DNA of 7,220 bases, taken from assembly GCA_945877965.1 (NCBI GenBank), contig CAMCTH010000237.1:1-7220 (forward strand). The letters are read 5' to 3'. Positions within the stretch are counted from its first letter, which is position 1; every line of letters starts with the position of its first letter. The DNA is from Planctomicrobium piriforme. Its GTDB lineage: Bacteria; Planctomycetota; Planctomycetia; Pirellulales; PNKZ01. Shown in pieces: positions 5,844-7,220 of the stretch. Position numbers and translations under genes: made by a program. The notes beneath the pieces are model-generated. The model ran no database searches and had not been told where the DNA came from. It saw only the letters and a list, made by a program, of their open reading frames with translations.

Positions 5844-7130
5844 ATGAAGTCTCGCTCGGAAATCTCGCCGCCGTCACGTCGCCGCCTCGGCTGGGCGTGG
5901 CTGCTCGTCGCATCGGCGTTGGTCGTTCCGGCGGCCGCCGGTTGGTGGCCGTTGAAAAAGTCGGAGTCGCAGCCGATCCAGCCGGTTAGTCATGTCGAGT
6001 ACGTCGAATCGACGCCGACCGACGTGACCCAAGAATATCTGCCGACGGAGTCCTCGCCGGAATTGACAGGCGGCTACTTCGGTGGGCCGTCGCCGGCCGC
6101 ACCGCATCCGATCCACGGCGTCGATTGCGTCGGCAACTGTTGCGCCGAAGCCGGCTGGGGGGCGGCCCGACCGCTCGACTTTCAACCGTTCGCGCAGGGC
6201 GAATACGTCGGCCATGCCCGCAGCGCGCATGTCCATGAGTATCGACTCCGCGTCGACGACGTCCTCGAATTCGTCTTCCGCCTCACTCGCGAAGAAACGA
6301 CCCGCCCCTACCGGCTCAACGTCGGCGATGAAGTCCGCGTCGAATCGTTCAGCGACCCGACGCTGAATCGCGATCTGCTCATCCAGCCCGACGGTTCGAT
6401 CACCTTGCGTTTGCTCGGTCAAATGAAGGCGACGAAGCTGACCGTCGACGAACTGCGTCAAGAATTGGACCAGGCCTACTCGAAGTACTACAAGATTCCG
6501 GCCGTCACGGTCACGCCGCTCCGGGTAAACACGAAACTCGAAGACTTGCGCGCGACGGTCGACGCTCGGGCCGGCGCGGGGGGACAGAATCGTCAGGCCC
6601 GCGTGACGCCGGAAGGGACGATCGCGCTGCCGGCCATCGGCTCGGTGCCGGTGCAAGGGATGACGCTCACCGAGTTGAAGCGCGAACTCGACGAACGTTT
6701 CGCCGCCGAGGTCGAAGGTATCGAAGTGACGCCGGTGCTGCTGACTCGCGCGCCGCGCTATGCCTATGTGCTGGGCGAAGTGAAGTTGCCGGGACGTTAC
6801 ACGCTCGAAGCGCCGACGACGGTTATGCAGATGATTGCGCTGGCTGGCGGTTGGAACGTCGGGGCCAACACGCGGCAGATCGTCGTGTTTCGCCGCGGCG
6901 ACGACTGGCGATTGCTGGCGACGATGCTCGATCTTCGCGGCGCGTTGTACGGCAAAATGCCCTGTCCGGCCGACGAGATCTGGGTCAACGACGCCGATCT
7001 GATCATCATCCCGAAATCGCCGATCTTGGTGGCCGACGACTTCATTAACCTCGTCTTCACCCGCGGGATCTACGGGGTCGCGCCGTACAACGTCAGTACG
7101 GCCTTCTCGTTCTTCAATCAGCTACCCTAA
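5844..7130 (+). CDS. Polysaccharide biosynthesis/export protein (Poly_export plus SLBB, Wza-like)
   Basis: A 428-residue relative of Wza-type outer-membrane exporters of capsule and exopolysaccharide. Residues 1-32 form a signal peptide (RRR at 12-14, hydrophobic 15-32, AAA before G33). There is no lipobox Cys, unlike Wza. Residues 34-130 are a Pro-rich, poorly structured segment with a Cys cluster (C95, C99, C100). Poly_export features follow: YRLRVDD (133-139), YRLNVGDEVRV (156-166), QPDGSITL (181-188), LTVDELRQELD (199-209), VTVTP (221-225), then a second TPEGTIALPAIG (255-266), MTLTELKRELD (273-283) and VTP (295-297). The SLBB domain starts near 303 (RAPRYAYVLGEVKLPGRYTL) and includes IALAGGWNVGAN (331-342) and VFRRGDDWRL (348-357). 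A hydrophobic, aromatic C-terminus could be the membrane-inserting part. No Shine-Dalgarno or promoter-like site lies in the 72-bp gap after the TPR gene, so co-transcription is likely. Confidence 0.93.
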   Translation: MKSRSEISPPSRRRLGWAWLLVASALVVPAAAGWWPLKKSESQPIQPVSHVEYVESTPTDVTQEYLPTESSPELTGGYFGGPSPAAPHPIHGVDCVGNCCAEAGWGAARPLDFQPFAQGEYVGHARSAHVHEYRLRVDDVLEFVFRLTREETTRPYRLNVGDEVRVESFSDPTLNRDLLIQPDGSITLRLLGQMKATKLTVDELRQELDQAYSKYYKIPAVTVTPLRVNTKLEDLRATVDARAGAGGQNRQARVTPEGTIALPAIGSVPVQGMTLTELKRELDERFAAEVEGIEVTPVLLTRAPRYAYVLGEVKLPGRYTLEAPTTVMQMIALAGGWNVGANTRQIVVFRRGDDWRLLATMLDLRGALYGKMPCPADEIWVNDADLIIIPKSPILVADDFINLVFTRGIYGVAPYNVSTAFSFFNQLP

Positions 7131-7220
7131 GCTGAGATCATCGTCGGCGGGATCGACGGGCTTGCGGAGCATGTCGGCCGCCAACTGCTCGATCATGTCG
7201 ACCGGCGCGGCCGGCTGAGA
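7122..7220 (-). CDS. Probable 3' end of a convergent gene, product unknown
   Basis: Reading leftward from the right edge, one minus-strand frame is open for 32 codons to a TAG at 7124-7122 and ends in PADDDLSLG. Third positions are nearly all G or C, as in the other genes, which favours this frame over the plus-strand continuation after the export gene's stop. The visible part contains VDMIEQLAADMLRKPVDP (probably helical) and an acidic tail; no family can be named. It would overlap the last nine bases of the export gene tail to tail. The fragment is short, so it could be chance. Confidence 0.4.
   Translation of the reverse strand, partial: SQPAAPVDMIEQLAADMLRKPVDPADDDLSLG

Noticed and set aside
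5874..6656. A 260-codon minus-strand frame opposite the export gene
   Set aside because: It is a shadow of the Poly_export coding sequence with no domain or start signal of its own.
7131..7220. A plus-strand gene start after the export gene
   Set aside because: One frame is open but has no ATG, GTG or TTG start or ribosome binding site, and the minus-strand frame has better third-position GC.

Overview
The window is GC-rich, and most third codon positions are G or C. The gene families point to a planctomycete, probably of the Pirellulales type: a Tat-exported Gfo/Idh/MocA oxidoreductase with the GNQGIHQVD motif, a TIM-barrel sugar phosphate isomerase/epimerase relative, and a TPR protein paired with a Wza-like polysaccharide export protein whose sequence is typical of that phylum. 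This assignment is inferred from family recognition, not from a marker gene.

Layout. The left third is on the minus strand. uppP (undecaprenyl-diphosphatase, 1121-1930) is transcribed leftward. After a 236-bp gap comes a Gfo/Idh/MocA oxidoreductase (start at 884) that runs off the left edge. The gap holds a perfect 29-bp inverted repeat at 1021-1099. Each arm is itself a GTAG-headed hairpin, the architecture of a REP doublet (REPIN). A 289-bp divergent intergenic region (1931-2219) separates uppP from a rightward pair: a TIM-barrel protein (2220-3104) and, 42 bp later, a metallo-beta-lactamase/beta-CASP nuclease (3147-4112). A 204-bp gap then precedes a second rightward pair: a TPR protein with an N-terminal export signal (about 4317-5771) and a Poly_export/SLBB polysaccharide export protein (5844-7130). 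The last 99 bases probably hold the 3' end of a convergent minus-strand gene.

How the genes relate. The TPR and export genes are probably one unit for envelope or exopolysaccharide export. UppP recycles the lipid carrier used for such polymers and for peptidoglycan, but it sits in a different transcription unit, so any link is only thematic. The TIM-barrel protein appears to have lost most metal ligands of its family and may not be a conventional enzyme. The nuclease keeps every catalytic motif.

The points most worth a second look are the REPIN-like element, the degenerate active site of the TIM-barrel protein, an apparent nested duplication of the Poly_export domain, and a GGYATANY motif upstream of each presumed transcription unit but absent from the gaps within the pairs. 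I saw no tRNA, rRNA, CRISPR array, insertion sequence or convincing intrinsic terminator.
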